From NCBI GenBank assembly GCA_024743115.1, contig JANSXC010000021.1:44006-108005 (forward strand): a stretch of 64,000 nucleotides of DNA. Reading direction: 5' to 3'. The notes beneath the pieces are model-generated. The model did not search any database. It was given only the letters and a program-made list of their open reading frames with translations, and was not told the DNA's origin. The position numbers and the translations under genes were made by a program. Origin of the DNA: a bacterium. GTDB lineage: Bacteria; Planctomycetota; UBA1135; UBA2386. This document shows, piece by piece, positions 16,774-26,043 of the stretch. Numbering within the stretch: the stretch's first letter is position 1; each line of letters begins with the position of its first letter.

Positions 16774-17835
16774 CTAGGTCTGGGCGCCGTGCTTCGCTGG
16801 GATCGGGTCGGGGATGGTTTCGGCGGATTCGCCGAGCATCTCGCGCAGGTCGATTTCCATGCCGCGCGCCATCGTCGTGATCGGCACGTCGTTGGGGGTG
16901 CCTTCGAATGGGTTCTCGCTCGTGCGCCCGATGCGTTCCATCGTGTGGAAGACCCACATCACGACGACGCTGAACGGCACCGACAGCCAGACGAAGCTCG
17001 GGCCGAGTGTCGGGAAGTCACGTGTGAGATCCTGGCCGATGCGCTCGAACTCGTGCATGACGCCGAATGGCAGGAGGATCACGAAGATCCAGAGGAACGT
17101 CGAGTTGAGCGTCGCGTACTGGCGCGGGTACGGAAAGTTCTTGATGCGTTCGGATGCGCCCTGCAGATCGAATAGCTGGGTGAGCGTCTGCTGCATCTCC
17201 ATGTGGCGGAAGTCGTCGATCCAGCCACGCGTGCGCAGTTGCTGCAGATGACGCGATTGCAGGGCGAGGATCTGAGCGGCGTGGTTGGTCCGCCCGCAGA
17301 CCGAGCTGCGCTCGGCGTCTTCGAGGTAGCCCTCGAGGTCTTCTTCGATCGTGTGATGATGTTCGTGGATGCGGATGTTGTCGGCCCATTCGCGGTTGGT
17401 GCGGTAGGCGAGGTTGTCCTCCCACGGCCGCTTTTGCCGCATGGTGTGCCGTAAGGCGGTGAGCCAGCCGATGTGGCGCATCGCGATCGTACGGCGCGCC
17501 GCGTGCAGTTCCGCGTCATCGACTTCGGCGTCGGTGAACTGCCCGCTGATGAAATCGTTCAGCTGCAACCCCCACGCCCGGGTCGTGTTGGTGATCCCGC
17601 CCCAGATCTTGCGCGCCTCCCAGAGTCGACCGTAGGTCGCGTTGTTCTGGAAGCTGATGATGAAGGCAACCGCGGTGCCGATCAGTGCGACGGGCAGCCA
17701 GGGCAGGTGCAGCCAACGTTGATCGAGCAGGTCGTAGGCGACGACCGGAGTGAGCGCGATGGCGATGAAGATCAGCGTCTCGTGGCGCGTCCAGACGAGG
17801 AGGTCGCGAAGCGAATACTTCTTGCGGGTGTACAT
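16774..17835 (-). CDS. Bestrophin-family membrane channel
   Basis: A 353-residue integral membrane protein of the bestrophin/UPF0187 family, pentameric anion or cation channels. Four hydrophobic helices are visible: LIFIAIALTPVVAYDLL, LPVALIGTAVAFIISF, FLWIFVILLPFGVMHEF and FVWLSVPFSVVVMWVF. Conserved family blocks are NNATYGRLWEARKIWG, IKNFPYPRQYA and the C-terminal ENPFEGTPNDVPI. Length fits bacterial homologues. It starts ATG-TACACCCGC at 17835 and stands alone on the strand. Confidence 0.88.
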   Translation of the reverse strand: MYTRKKYSLRDLLVWTRHETLIFIAIALTPVVAYDLLDQRWLHLPWLPVALIGTAVAFIISFQNNATYGRLWEARKIWGGITNTTRAWGLQLNDFISGQFTDAEVDDAELHAARRTIAMRHIGWLTALRHTMRQKRPWEDNLAYRTNREWADNIRIHEHHHTIEEDLEGYLEDAERSSVCGRTNHAAQILALQSRHLQQLRTRGWIDDFRHMEMQQTLTQLFDLQGASERIKNFPYPRQYATLNSTFLWIFVILLPFGVMHEFERIGQDLTRDFPTLGPSFVWLSVPFSVVVMWVFHTMERIGRTSENPFEGTPNDVPITTMARGMEIDLREMLGESAETIPDPIPAKHGAQT

Positions 17836-17892
17836 GGCGTCGGCGTCGGCATCGGCATTCTGCCCGACGGCGGCGTCAGATTCCCGGTCTGC

Positions 17893-19338
17893 TCAGCGAC
17901 CGTTGCCGGTCGCCGGCGACTTCGGCGGCAGAGCAGCGGTGAGTCGTTCGAGGCGTCTCGCGAACCACTTCGGAACCTCGGCGGGTAGTGGTGGTCGGTT
18001 CGTGAGGAAGCTGTGGTCGGCAGCGGTCGCCGGGCGCGAGGTCCAGTCGCCATCGCAGGCCTGCCGGAGTGCATAGGTCGCCGCCTCGGCGGGAAAACGC
18101 TCGGCGATGTTGTTCGCCTGCGAGTAGCCCGCGAACGCCGCCGCGAGGACAACTTCGTCCCCGACGCGGCATCGCACGCCGGCGTAGAAGTTGTTGCTCG
18201 ACCATCCGGCGGACTGTTCGTCGTGTTCGGGTCTGGGCCGCAGCTCCAGTTGCGGGAGGACACCGAGCTGGCGCGTGAGCGCGCGGGCACGACGGCGTGG
18301 GATCGTGAGTTCGTGAACCTCCGCCTTGGGCTGGCCGGCCACAGCGGCCTTCGCCAGCGTCAGCATGCGAACCCGAAAGCCTCGCGGCCCCTCGCTGGCA
18401 CGCCACAATCGGATTCCGCCGCCGTGGCCCGAGCTGGTCTCCCACGCGATCTCGGGCAGTCCGTCGACCGCTGGTCGCAGCTCGACGGGCTTGCACTCGT
18501 ACTGATCCGCGAACGCCAGGTTGACCAGCGGGCCCGTCCGAAGGGCCCGCTCGGCGAGCTTCGAGAGCCCGGCGCGTTCGAGCGCGTCGACCGCGCGCCA
18601 GCCGATCCGGGCGAGCGCCGTGCTCGCGACCACCTTGCGGGTGGAGGTTCGGCGGCCGGGCTGCTCGGCGACAACTGCGCGGATCAATGTGGGAACCGCC
18701 TGTTGGCCGCGACGCCGCAGCGCGTCGATCGCCCATTCGTTCTGCGTGAAAGTGCCGGCACCGACCTTGGCGAGCACCAGGTTCTCGAAGTCGTCGAAGA
18801 GTTCGGCGAGCGCGCGGGCGCAGTCGCCGCGCAGTCGCGGCACGTCCGATGTACAGAGTTCGTGCAACAGCGCCGCGCGCGAGGCGTCATCGCCCGCGCC
18901 CATCGCCGCCAGAGCTCGTGCAGCTGCCGCGCGTGTCGCCCATGATGGCGCCTGCTGGAGACCCTGAAGCACGAGCGGTTGCAGGGGTTTGCCGAGGGGG
19001 CCGAGCGTGCGGGCCACGGCGAGTCCACCGCGAACGACCTGCGGGTCGTCGTGGCGAAGCAAGTCTTCGAGGATTGTGACCGACGCCGTTGCCGAGCGGA
19101 TGGCAGCCGCGAGCTCGGCGACCGCGGCGCGTTTGCCGGCCGACGGCGATGCGCCGAGGCGTTCGATCCATGCGGCGTTCGACTGATTTGGTGTCGTGCG
19201 GTCGGGGTCGGGTCGCCCGCCGCGCGGTTCTTGTCCCGTTGCGCGGTTCTGGCAGTTCGCGGTCGGTGCGAAGGCCGCCGCCAGGGCCAGGGCCAGAGCG
19301 AGCGCGAGATCGGGAGCCTTCGGTGGGTGCGCGGGCAT
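17893..19338 (-). CDS. Exported HEAT-repeat protein
   Basis: A 481-residue protein with a signal peptide (DLALALALALAAAFAPTANC). Residues about 55-260 form helical HEAT/PBS-lyase-like repeats (ILEDLLRHDDPQVVRGGLAV, WATRAAAARALAAMG, LRGDCARALAEL, QAVPTLIRAVV). The C-terminal 200 residues are a separate domain with no recognised family (AWETSSGHGGGIRLWRASEG, NNFYAGVRCRVGDEVVLAAAF). HEAT arrays usually bind other proteins. Its neighbours give no clear functional clue. Confidence 0.75.
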   Translation of the reverse strand: MPAHPPKAPDLALALALALAAAFAPTANCQNRATGQEPRGGRPDPDRTTPNQSNAAWIERLGASPSAGKRAAVAELAAAIRSATASVTILEDLLRHDDPQVVRGGLAVARTLGPLGKPLQPLVLQGLQQAPSWATRAAAARALAAMGAGDDASRAALLHELCTSDVPRLRGDCARALAELFDDFENLVLAKVGAGTFTQNEWAIDALRRRGQQAVPTLIRAVVAEQPGRRTSTRKVVASTALARIGWRAVDALERAGLSKLAERALRTGPLVNLAFADQYECKPVELRPAVDGLPEIAWETSSGHGGGIRLWRASEGPRGFRVRMLTLAKAAVAGQPKAEVHELTIPRRRARALTRQLGVLPQLELRPRPEHDEQSAGWSSNNFYAGVRCRVGDEVVLAAAFAGYSQANNIAERFPAEAATYALRQACDGDWTSRPATAADHSFLTNRPPLPAEVPKWFARRLERLTAALPPKSPATGNGR

Positions 19339-19398
19339 GGTCGTTCGGAACGCCTCTCGGGCGTGCCGGGTTCATCCGGCATGGCATTCGTAAAATGC

Positions 19399-19415
19399 TA
19401 TCTGTCAGCTAGATA
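19399..19415. promoter_or_regulatory. Inverted repeat TATCT-N7-AGATA
   Basis: A 5-bp dyad in an unusually AT-rich spot of the 222-base spacer between divergent genes. A TATGAT at 19414-19419 could be a -10 element for the downstream membrane-protein gene, with no good -35. Weak operator candidate. Confidence 0.3.
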
Positions 19416-19560
19416 TGATGACTGCCACAAGCCGGCTACGGAACCTCCCAAGACGCCCGGATTTCCGGAAGTACTTCCACTGACCCGACGCTAGAGATTC
19501 TGTCCCTCGACGATCGGCCGGCGAACAGCCGGTGAAACGACGCGGGTGACGGAGTCCACG

Positions 19561-20016
19561 ATGTTCAGAAACCGCAGAGCTTGCACCGCACCGATGGCGC
19601 ACGCGGCCGTGCCGCCGGCGCCGCCTCCGCTCGCGGTTCCGGTGGCCGTGCCGACGCCCGCTCCTGCGACGGTCAAGGTCGTCAAGGAATCGACGAGCAG
19701 CTTCGCCGGCATCGCGGCCGTGGGCGCGGCGTTCGCGGGGTTCGTTTCCCACGCGGACAATCCGGACTGGCTCGCGACCGGCTTCGCCGTGGGGCTGACG
19801 TTCTTCGGCGCGTTCGTCGCGCTGCATGTGCTGCACCTCGCGTTCAAGCTCGCGGCGACGCTCGGCAAGATCGCCGTGCCGCTCGCGGTCGTTCTCGGCG
19901 TGGGTTGCGCACTCGACTGGCAGTGGGCCGAGACGCTCGTCGACTGGCTCGGCATCCTCGGCGCCCGCATCCTCGATGCGGCCGCGAACGCCTGGACCGG
20001 CCTGCAGGCGCGTTAG
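19561..20016 (+). CDS. Small membrane protein of unknown function
   Basis: A 151-residue protein. The first 45 residues are Ala/Pro-rich (VPPAPPPLAVPVAVPTPAP) and polar. Three hydrophobic segments follow: FAGIAAVGAAFAGFVS, GFAVGLTFFGAFVALHVLHLAF and IAVPLAVVLGVGCAL, then an amphipathic end. GGAG at 19551-19554 precedes the ATG at 19561. Its stop codon overlaps that of the convergent hybrid kinase by three bases (TTAG). No family is recognised. Confidence 0.65.
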   Translation: MFRNRRACTAPMAHAAVPPAPPPLAVPVAVPTPAPATVKVVKESTSSFAGIAAVGAAFAGFVSHADNPDWLATGFAVGLTFFGAFVALHVLHLAFKLAATLGKIAVPLAVVLGVGCALDWQWAETLVDWLGILGARILDAAANAWTGLQAR

Positions 20017-22619
20017 CTCAGCCTCTCACGGTTCGGTGGCGAATACGGCAGTGCGTCGCCGACGCACGCGCGAAGCTCGGCCGTCGTGAACGGCTTGCAG
20101 AGGACCGCGCTGACCTCGACGTCGCCGAGGCGATCGCGCACGGTGCCTTCGTCGTGACCGCTCATGATGACGACCCGTAGATCGGGGGCGTGTTGCCGCA
20201 GCTTCGTGAGCAACGCCAGGCCATCGGTCCCGGGCATCGTGAGGTCGACGAGCGCGAGCTCCGGGCGCTGGTTCGCGATCGCGGCGAGCGCGGCATCCGC
20301 CGACTCGGCAGCATCGATGGCGTGACCTGCGCCTTCGAGCGCGAGCTTCACGAACGACAGGATCCACTCCTCGTCGTCGACGACGAGAACCCGGGAGCCG
20401 TGGTGTTCGTTCGATGGCGGGCTCGGAGCCGCGGCCGGCTCGGGGATCGGCGCGTCACGTTCGGTGCCGGGCAGGAACGCGGTGAAGCAGGTGCCGGAAC
20501 CGTTCGTGCTGCGAACGTGAAAGGCGCCGCCGTGGCCGGTCAGGATGCCGTAGGCCGCTGACAGGCCGAGGCCACGACCCTCGAACCGCGTCGTGTAGAA
20601 CGGATCGAAGATGCGCGGCAGCTGGTCCCCCGAGATGCCCCGCCCGTTGTCGTGGAACTCGATCGCCGCGTACGACGTCGCACCCTGGGGGCGGCCGAAC
20701 CACAGTCCGTCGCTGTCTGCCGAGGGCAGTTCGGCGTCCGCTCGGACGCGAACGGTGACCCGGGTGGCCCCGACAGCCGGATCGCGTGCGTTGGTCGCGA
20801 GGTTGACGAGGACCTGTTCGATGCCCGAGCGGTCGACGCGTGCCAGGACCGGCGAGTCGGCCAGCTCGATGTCGAGCCGGGCGCTGCCCGTACCCGGCAC
20901 TTCTATGAGGGTCCGGGTGCCCGCGACGATGTCGCGCAGGTCCACGACCTCCTGGTCACCGAGGGTCGGCTTCGAGTAGTCGAGCATGCGGCTGCAGAGT
21001 GTGCCCGCGCGTTGGGCGGCCTGCAGAATGGCATCGAAGCTCTCGCGGTCCGTCTCGCCGTGCTCGTCGCGCAGCATCTCGGTATGGCCGACGATCGCGG
21101 TCAGGATGTTGTTGAAGTCGTGAGCGATGCCCGCAGACAGCAGGCCGAGGCTATCGAGGCGCTCGAGCTGGCGCACGTGACGCTCGAGTTGACGGCGGGC
21201 TTCCTCGTTGCGGCTCGCGCGCTCGGCCTGAACCCGGAGTTCGGCGTGCATGCGTTCGGCGCGGCGCTTGCCGGCGCGATACATCAGGGCAATCACCGAG
21301 ACGCAGAGCAGCGCGAACGCGAGTCCGAGCCAGCGGACGGTGGCGATACGTTCTTCGTTGGCAAGGCGCTGCTGTTCGAGTTCTTCGGCGCGCAGCCGCG
21401 ATGCGTCGTGGGTCGCGCTGCGGTTGTCGCGCAGCTTGCGGAGTTCTTCGCGTGCGAGCCGACGTTCGCGATCGATGTTCTCCTCGCCCGGCAGGTCGAG
21501 GGTGCTGCGTTGCCTGGTGACTTCGAACAGGCGTTCGCGGTCGCCGCGCAGGAGCGCGAGCTCCTGAGCGGACTCGAGCACGATGCTTTGCAGGCCGGGA
21601 ATCGCGAGTCGGTTCGCGAGCGTCAGCGCGTCACGAACGTAGGGTTCGGCCGCCTCGGCGTCATCGCGCAGGATGTGGGCCCAGGCGACCTGGTCGAGCG
21701 CGTGGGTTACGATGATGTCGTCAGCGAGGGCGCGCGCGAGTTCGATCCGCTTGCTGCCGATCGCGATTGCGCGATCCCATGCGTTCTCGGCCATGGCAAG
21801 GTCGTACTGGACTGCGAGTGCGTCCGACTCCGCAATGCGATCGCCGATCTTCCGGGCGCGCTCGAGGGTCTCGGCGAGGGCGGCCTGGGCCTGTTGTTCT
21901 TCGCCATGCTGCAGCCAGTAGCTGATCCAGCGCAGCTTGACGCGCAGTTGACCACGTTCGTCGCCAATCTCCTCGAGCAGGGCCTCGGCCGCGAGCAGGT
22001 CGTCGCGCGGGTCGTGGCCGGTCATCGTGGCGTTGAGCAGGTCGTGCAACGAGATCAGGGCGTCTGCCAGTCGTTGTTTCGAGGCGTCGGCGTCGGCGAT
22101 GCGCATCGCTTCCGTCAGTCGTTTGGCAGCCGATCCGTAGCGATCGACGATGTAGTTGAGCGTTGCGTCGACGAGTGCGAAGTGTGCGCGCAGCTCCATG
22201 GGAGCGTCGTCGGGCAGGGCGGCACGGGCGGCCGCGATCTCTTCGAGTGCTGCGTCGGCCCCCATGCGTTTGGCTTCGATGAGCGCGTTGATCCCCATTG
22301 CCATGGCCACGTACTCGGGGCGTTGCTGGCGCTCGGCCTCGACGCGCATTACCTGCAGGGCCTCGATCGCAGAGGGGATGTGGAACGACAGCAGCGCGCG
22401 CGCCCGCGCGAGCATGCAGTTCAGACGGTCGACGCCCCGCACGGTCGGGTTCTCGAGCAGCTTTGCGTGGTGCTCGGCGACGATCCGCTGCGCGGTGGCG
22501 GCGCGCATGGGCAGGATGCCGACCAGCCAGGTCAGCAGCAGCAGTCCGATACCGGCGAGCGGCCCGCGGAGATGTCGGCAGGAACTGCAGCGCGGTGGCA
22601 ATTCGCGGTGCGATGGCAT
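20013..22619 (-). CDS. Hybrid sensor histidine kinase with TPR-like sensor and receiver
   Basis: An 868-residue signalling protein. N-terminal hydrophobic segment (GPLAGIGLLLLTWLVGILP), a long helical TPR-like region, a membrane helix (WLGLAFALLCVSVIALMY), a coiled coil, then HisKA with phosphoacceptor His 500 in GIAHDFNNIL. HATPase boxes follow: LVNLATNARD, FHDNGRGISGDQLPRIFDP and RGLGLSAAYGILTGHGG. The last 120 residues form a receiver with Asp 792 in ALVDLTMPG and Lys in CKPFTTAEL. The His-box type (HDFNNIL) marks kinases that often signal by internal phosphorelay. I chose the ATG at 22619; the open frame to 22811 is a Pro/Arg-rich extension without a ribosome-binding site. No dedicated response regulator is adjacent. 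Confidence 0.88.
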   Translation of the reverse strand: MPSHRELPPRCSSCRHLRGPLAGIGLLLLTWLVGILPMRAATAQRIVAEHHAKLLENPTVRGVDRLNCMLARARALLSFHIPSAIEALQVMRVEAERQQRPEYVAMAMGINALIEAKRMGADAALEEIAAARAALPDDAPMELRAHFALVDATLNYIVDRYGSAAKRLTEAMRIADADASKQRLADALISLHDLLNATMTGHDPRDDLLAAEALLEEIGDERGQLRVKLRWISYWLQHGEEQQAQAALAETLERARKIGDRIAESDALAVQYDLAMAENAWDRAIAIGSKRIELARALADDIIVTHALDQVAWAHILRDDAEAAEPYVRDALTLANRLAIPGLQSIVLESAQELALLRGDRERLFEVTRQRSTLDLPGEENIDRERRLAREELRKLRDNRSATHDASRLRAEELEQQRLANEERIATVRWLGLAFALLCVSVIALMYRAGKRRAERMHAELRVQAERASRNEEARRQLERHVRQLERLDSLGLLSAGIAHDFNNILTAIVGHTEMLRDEHGETDRESFDAILQAAQRAGTLCSRMLDYSKPTLGDQEVVDLRDIVAGTRTLIEVPGTGSARLDIELADSPVLARVDRSGIEQVLVNLATNARDPAVGATRVTVRVRADAELPSADSDGLWFGRPQGATSYAAIEFHDNGRGISGDQLPRIFDPFYTTRFEGRGLGLSAAYGILTGHGGAFHVRSTNGSGTCFTAFLPGTERDAPIPEPAAAPSPPSNEHHGSRVLVVDDEEWILSFVKLALEGAGHAIDAAESADAALAAIANQRPELALVDLTMPGTDGLALLTKLRQHAPDLRVVIMSGHDEGTVRDRLGDVEVSAVLCKPFTTAELRACVGDALPYSPPNRERLS

Positions 22620-22849
22620 GGGAGACGGACGGGGCAATGACGGCTCCGGACGGGGCAGGCGCCCGGGACCGTGTCCGCTCGGAACGATACTCCGGAGCGT
22701 CGGGCGTTGCCGCTTGTTTGCCGTGGAATCGGACCTGATTCCGCTGCGCTCTGCGTTCGGGGGTCGCGGTTCGCGACGTGACGCGTCATCATGCGAATGC
22801 TGCGCTGGCAACGATTCGGTCTCCGGCGCAGGAACAACGGAAGGACGGC

Positions 22850-24592
22850 ATGGAACGCTTCGAGATTCGCCGGGTCGTGGCAGTCGCGGTCGTGATGATC
22901 CTCGCGGCCGGTCTGGCGCCGGCGCAGCGCTGGCGTGACGAGGTCATCCGGGAGGTCGGGCTGCAGTTCCGCGCGCCGCACTATCTCGAGCGCATTCCGC
23001 AGCGGCTCGGTAGCGATGGCGGTTACACCCGCGCCCGACTCGAGCCGAAGAAGCCGCAGGACTTCGTCGACAAGAGATACAAGTGGACCGTTCTCGTGCT
23101 CGAGTTCGATCCCAACGCCAAGCCGCCGGCGCCGCCGAAAGCGCCAAAGGGTGACAAGCCGAAAACGCCGGAAGAGATCAAGCGCCGGATGCTCGAACAG
23201 CTGCGGGCGCAGCGGCGCCGCAAACAGCCGAAGAGTTTCAAGGATTGGCTCGCATTGACGCGCGATGCCGAAGTCGTGAAGCAGGGCGCCAATCGGGCCG
23301 GCAAAGGCGGCAAGCTGGACCACAAACACTGGGTCTGGCGCACCGAACGGGTCTACGGCGAAGCCGCCGTCTATGAACAGGACGGCAAGGAGGTTGCGCT
23401 CGTCGTCTGGATGCCGCTGTCCTACAAGCGGGGCCGCAAGCCACCGACCAAGCCGAGCGCGCGCTGGTCCAAGATGATCAACAGCATCTTGAAGAGCGGC
23501 GAGCGTGTCGAGTTGTCGGAGCTCGAGGAGGTGTCGGTCGGCGACGACCGTCGCGACGAGTTCGCGAACACGGATGCGCGACGCAGCGCTCTCGCCGCGG
23601 CGAAAGCGAACATCCAGGGTCTAAAGGGTTGGGACTACTTCTCGGCGCCCAACTACATCGTGCTCTACTCCTGGCGCGACGCCAATGCGTCGGCGCGAGC
23701 CGCGTCCAAGAACCGTGCGAGGTACTACTCATCGCGGCTCGAGCGGATGCGTGAACTCTACGTCGAGCATTATCCGCTGGACAAGTCGGGCAAGCGCGCC
23801 GTGATGCCGGACAAGCAGTCGATTCCCGATCCCAAGTCGGACAACGTTCCGATCACGGGGCCGCGGCCGCAGGTCGAAGCGGCGGCCAAGGACCCGGCCG
23901 TCGATGACAAGAAGCCAAAGGCGTCGTCGGCTTATCCCGTGCTGCGCTTCTGCGCGACGGAGGCGCAGTTCCAAAAGTATGGCCAATCACCGCGCGGCGT
24001 CGTTGGTTGGTTTTCACCGGTCAGCAAAGAGCTGGTCGTCTTCCTCGGCGGCGACGAGCGCATGGGCAAGGGCGCAACCGAGTCGGTCGTCTACCACGAG
24101 GGTTGGCACCAGTACGCCGACTTCTACTTTCGCCATCCCGACCGGCCCAAGAACGATGCGCTGCATCGCTGGTTCGACGAAGGGCATGGTGACTACTTCG
24201 GATCGTTCCGACTGCAGCGTGGCAAGTGGCGCTACCTCGGTTCGGGGATGCGAGGTCGCAGCATCGAGCGGCTGGTCCAGCGCAACGCGGTGCCGTCACT
24301 CGAGAAGATCGTGAAGTGGCCGCGTAGCCAGTTCTACGGTCGCAACGCGGCGAACAACTACGCCGTGGCCTATGCGTTGGTCGATTTCCTGCGGCGCGGC
24401 GCGCTGCTGCGTAAGCACTACAAGCCGATCTACGAGGGCATCCTCCAGGACTACAAGAACGTCATGCTCGTGTACGGCGACGCCAAGCGCGCGACGGACA
24501 CCGCGTTTCGAAAGTTCGAGGCGAATGATTGGCGCGAACTCCAGGTGGCATGGACTGCCTGGGTTACGAGCGGGCACTTCAAGGACGGCTGA
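22850..24592 (+). CDS. Exported HExxH metallopeptidase-like protein (DUF1570-like)
   Basis: A 580-residue secreted protein: signal peptide VAVAVVMILAAGLAPAQ, a mixed alpha/beta N-terminal half rich in Lys, then a C-terminal gluzincin-like domain. The zinc motif is HEGWHQYAD, followed 30 residues on by WFDEGHGDYFGSF, which supplies the third ligand Glu. A helical Tyr-rich end (NNYAVAYALVDFLRR) matches the DUF1570 peptidase-like family. AAGGA precedes the ATG at 22850. The next gene, the Sec thioredoxin-like protein, starts 2 bases after its stop, so they form an operon and may act on the same exported process. Confidence 0.82.
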   Translation: MERFEIRRVVAVAVVMILAAGLAPAQRWRDEVIREVGLQFRAPHYLERIPQRLGSDGGYTRARLEPKKPQDFVDKRYKWTVLVLEFDPNAKPPAPPKAPKGDKPKTPEEIKRRMLEQLRAQRRRKQPKSFKDWLALTRDAEVVKQGANRAGKGGKLDHKHWVWRTERVYGEAAVYEQDGKEVALVVWMPLSYKRGRKPPTKPSARWSKMINSILKSGERVELSELEEVSVGDDRRDEFANTDARRSALAAAKANIQGLKGWDYFSAPNYIVLYSWRDANASARAASKNRARYYSSRLERMRELYVEHYPLDKSGKRAVMPDKQSIPDPKSDNVPITGPRPQVEAAAKDPAVDDKKPKASSAYPVLRFCATEAQFQKYGQSPRGVVGWFSPVSKELVVFLGGDERMGKGATESVVYHEGWHQYADFYFRHPDRPKNDALHRWFDEGHGDYFGSFRLQRGKWRYLGSGMRGRSIERLVQRNAVPSLEKIVKWPRSQFYGRNAANNYAVAYALVDFLRRGALLRKHYKPIYEGILQDYKNVMLVYGDAKRATDTAFRKFEANDWRELQVAWTAWVTSGHFKDG

Positions 24593-24594
24593 TC

Positions 24595-25866
24595 ATGTTC
24601 TCTGCACTGTTGTTCGTCGTTTCGCTCGCGCCTCAGGATCCGGGGGCCGCGTCTCGCGCTGCGGAGCCGCTCCCCGCGATCGAGGACTTCGCGGGCGAGT
24701 TCGCGCGCGTGCTGCCTGGTGAGGCCGAGCTCGCGTGGCGCGGTGTGCCATGGTTGTCCGAGTTCCGTCGGGGGCTCGTCCTCGCGAGCGAGCAGGACAA
24801 GCCGGTGTTGCTATGGGCAATGAACGGCCATCCGCTAGGCCAGACTTGAAACAACGGTGTGCGCGCCCGCCGGTCGGTTTGGGCAGACCCCCAGGTGCAA
24901 GAGTTGCTCGAGCAGTTCGTCACCGTGGCTGACGAGGTTGGCCGTCTGCAGCGCGGTGGCAGTCCGGAGTCCGACGTCTTCCGTGGTTTCTGCGAAGAGG
25001 GCCACTACGGCGGGCGCTCCCGGCCCACGGGCACGCGTCAGGGCATCTATGCCGTCGCGCCTTCAGGACGGTTTCTCGCTTCGGTCAACACGACGGTCAA
25101 GAAGCGCATGGTGGCGATGTTGCGCGAGGCGCTCGCCAGGTGGCAGCAACTGTCGCCGGCCGAGCGCACGCTCGACCCGGAACGGGCCACGGCGCTCGCA
25201 GCGACGCGGCGCTTCGAGGACAAGTACCCCGAAGATGGCCTCGTACTCGCGGAGTACGTGCGCGACCTCGAAGCCAAGGACGTCAAGGCGCGCGACTGGC
25301 GGGCCAGCGCTTGGAACGAGGATCAGGTCTGGTTCACGAAGCACGAAGCACGCGGCTTCGCACCGGTGAACCTCACGGTCGGGCACGTGCACGACGTGCC
25401 CGAGCGGCTCGTGAGCCGACTCGCGAGGCTCCATCTCGTCGACGTCGCGCGTGGTCAGACTCCCGCCTTCCGATCGAATCATGTCGAGCGTGCGGTGTTG
25501 CGTTCCGAGGTGATCCGGATCGAGGATGGCCGGGTCCACCTCGAACTGCGCGGCGAGACTGCGACGCGTCAGCGCGGGCGCTGGGTGGTGTTGCATCGCG
25601 GTGGCGAGAAGGAAGCGCACGAGCGCGGTGTGCGCACCCGCTTGCGCGGGCAGGCCGTGTGGGACACGAAGAGCGAGCGCTTCGAAGAGTTCCGGCTCCT
25701 GGCGCGCGGCGAGCGCTGGGGCGCCACCCAGTACAACGGTCGGCCACCGACGCTCGAGCCGACCCCGATCGCGTTCGCGTTCGTGCTCGCCCCGGCCGAT
25801 CACCCGCGCGTCGCCCCGGCGTTCTTCTGGCACTACGTGCTGCGGAACGGGCCACGGGAGAAGTAG
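24595..25866 (+). CDS. Exported thioredoxin-like selenoprotein
   Basis: Reading the TGA at 24847-24849 as Sec gives 423 residues. Signal peptide at residues 1-13, then a thioredoxin-like beginning (PVLLWAMNGHPLGQT) directly before U85-N-N-G, with the helix and strand after it (WADPQVQELLEQFVTVADEV) continuing the fold. The second half (about residues 220-423) is a separate domain of unknown function. From memory, related Planctomycetota proteins carry a Cys-containing motif at this spot (MNGHPLGCT followed by C or U then NNG). Here the neighbouring Cys is Gln and the only Cys in the protein is C133, in RGFCEEG. AAGGA lies before the start. A gene caller would split it at the TGA and restart at GTG 24859. 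A nonsense mutation is the alternative, but the frame stays intact for 338 more codons. Confidence 0.83.
24865..24884 (+). promoter_or_regulatory. Candidate SECIS hairpin of the thioredoxin-like selenoprotein
   Basis: GCCC (24865-24868) pairs with GGGC (24881-24884). Inside, GCC pairs with GGT around a GGTC loop, with two bulged T. The loop begins exactly 22 nt after the TGA, the same distance and same GGTC start as in the HMA gene. This shared geometry argues against chance. Confidence 0.7.
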
Positions 25867-25986
25867 CACCATACGGTACGCCGAATCGTAGCCGATTCGA
25901 GCTGCTGCATCGGCGGCTAGCCGTAACCGTGCGCCGTCCTAAATCTCCCGAGCTGACGGGCTTGCACCGCGGTAGCGATTCTGAGA

Positions 25987-25997
25987 ATACTCAGTAT
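25987..25997. promoter_or_regulatory. Operator-like palindrome ATACT-C-AGTAT
   Basis: A perfect 5-bp dyad with one central base, 46 bp upstream of the padR start, next to a second self-complementary stretch (GTATGCATAC at 25994-26003). It is the only AT-rich part of the 177-base spacer. Probable site for PadR autorepression of the operon (inference). Confidence 0.55.
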
Positions 25998-26043
25998 GCA
26001 TACCCGATAACCACGCCCTCGAGCCCGGCTCGAGGTCCTCGCC

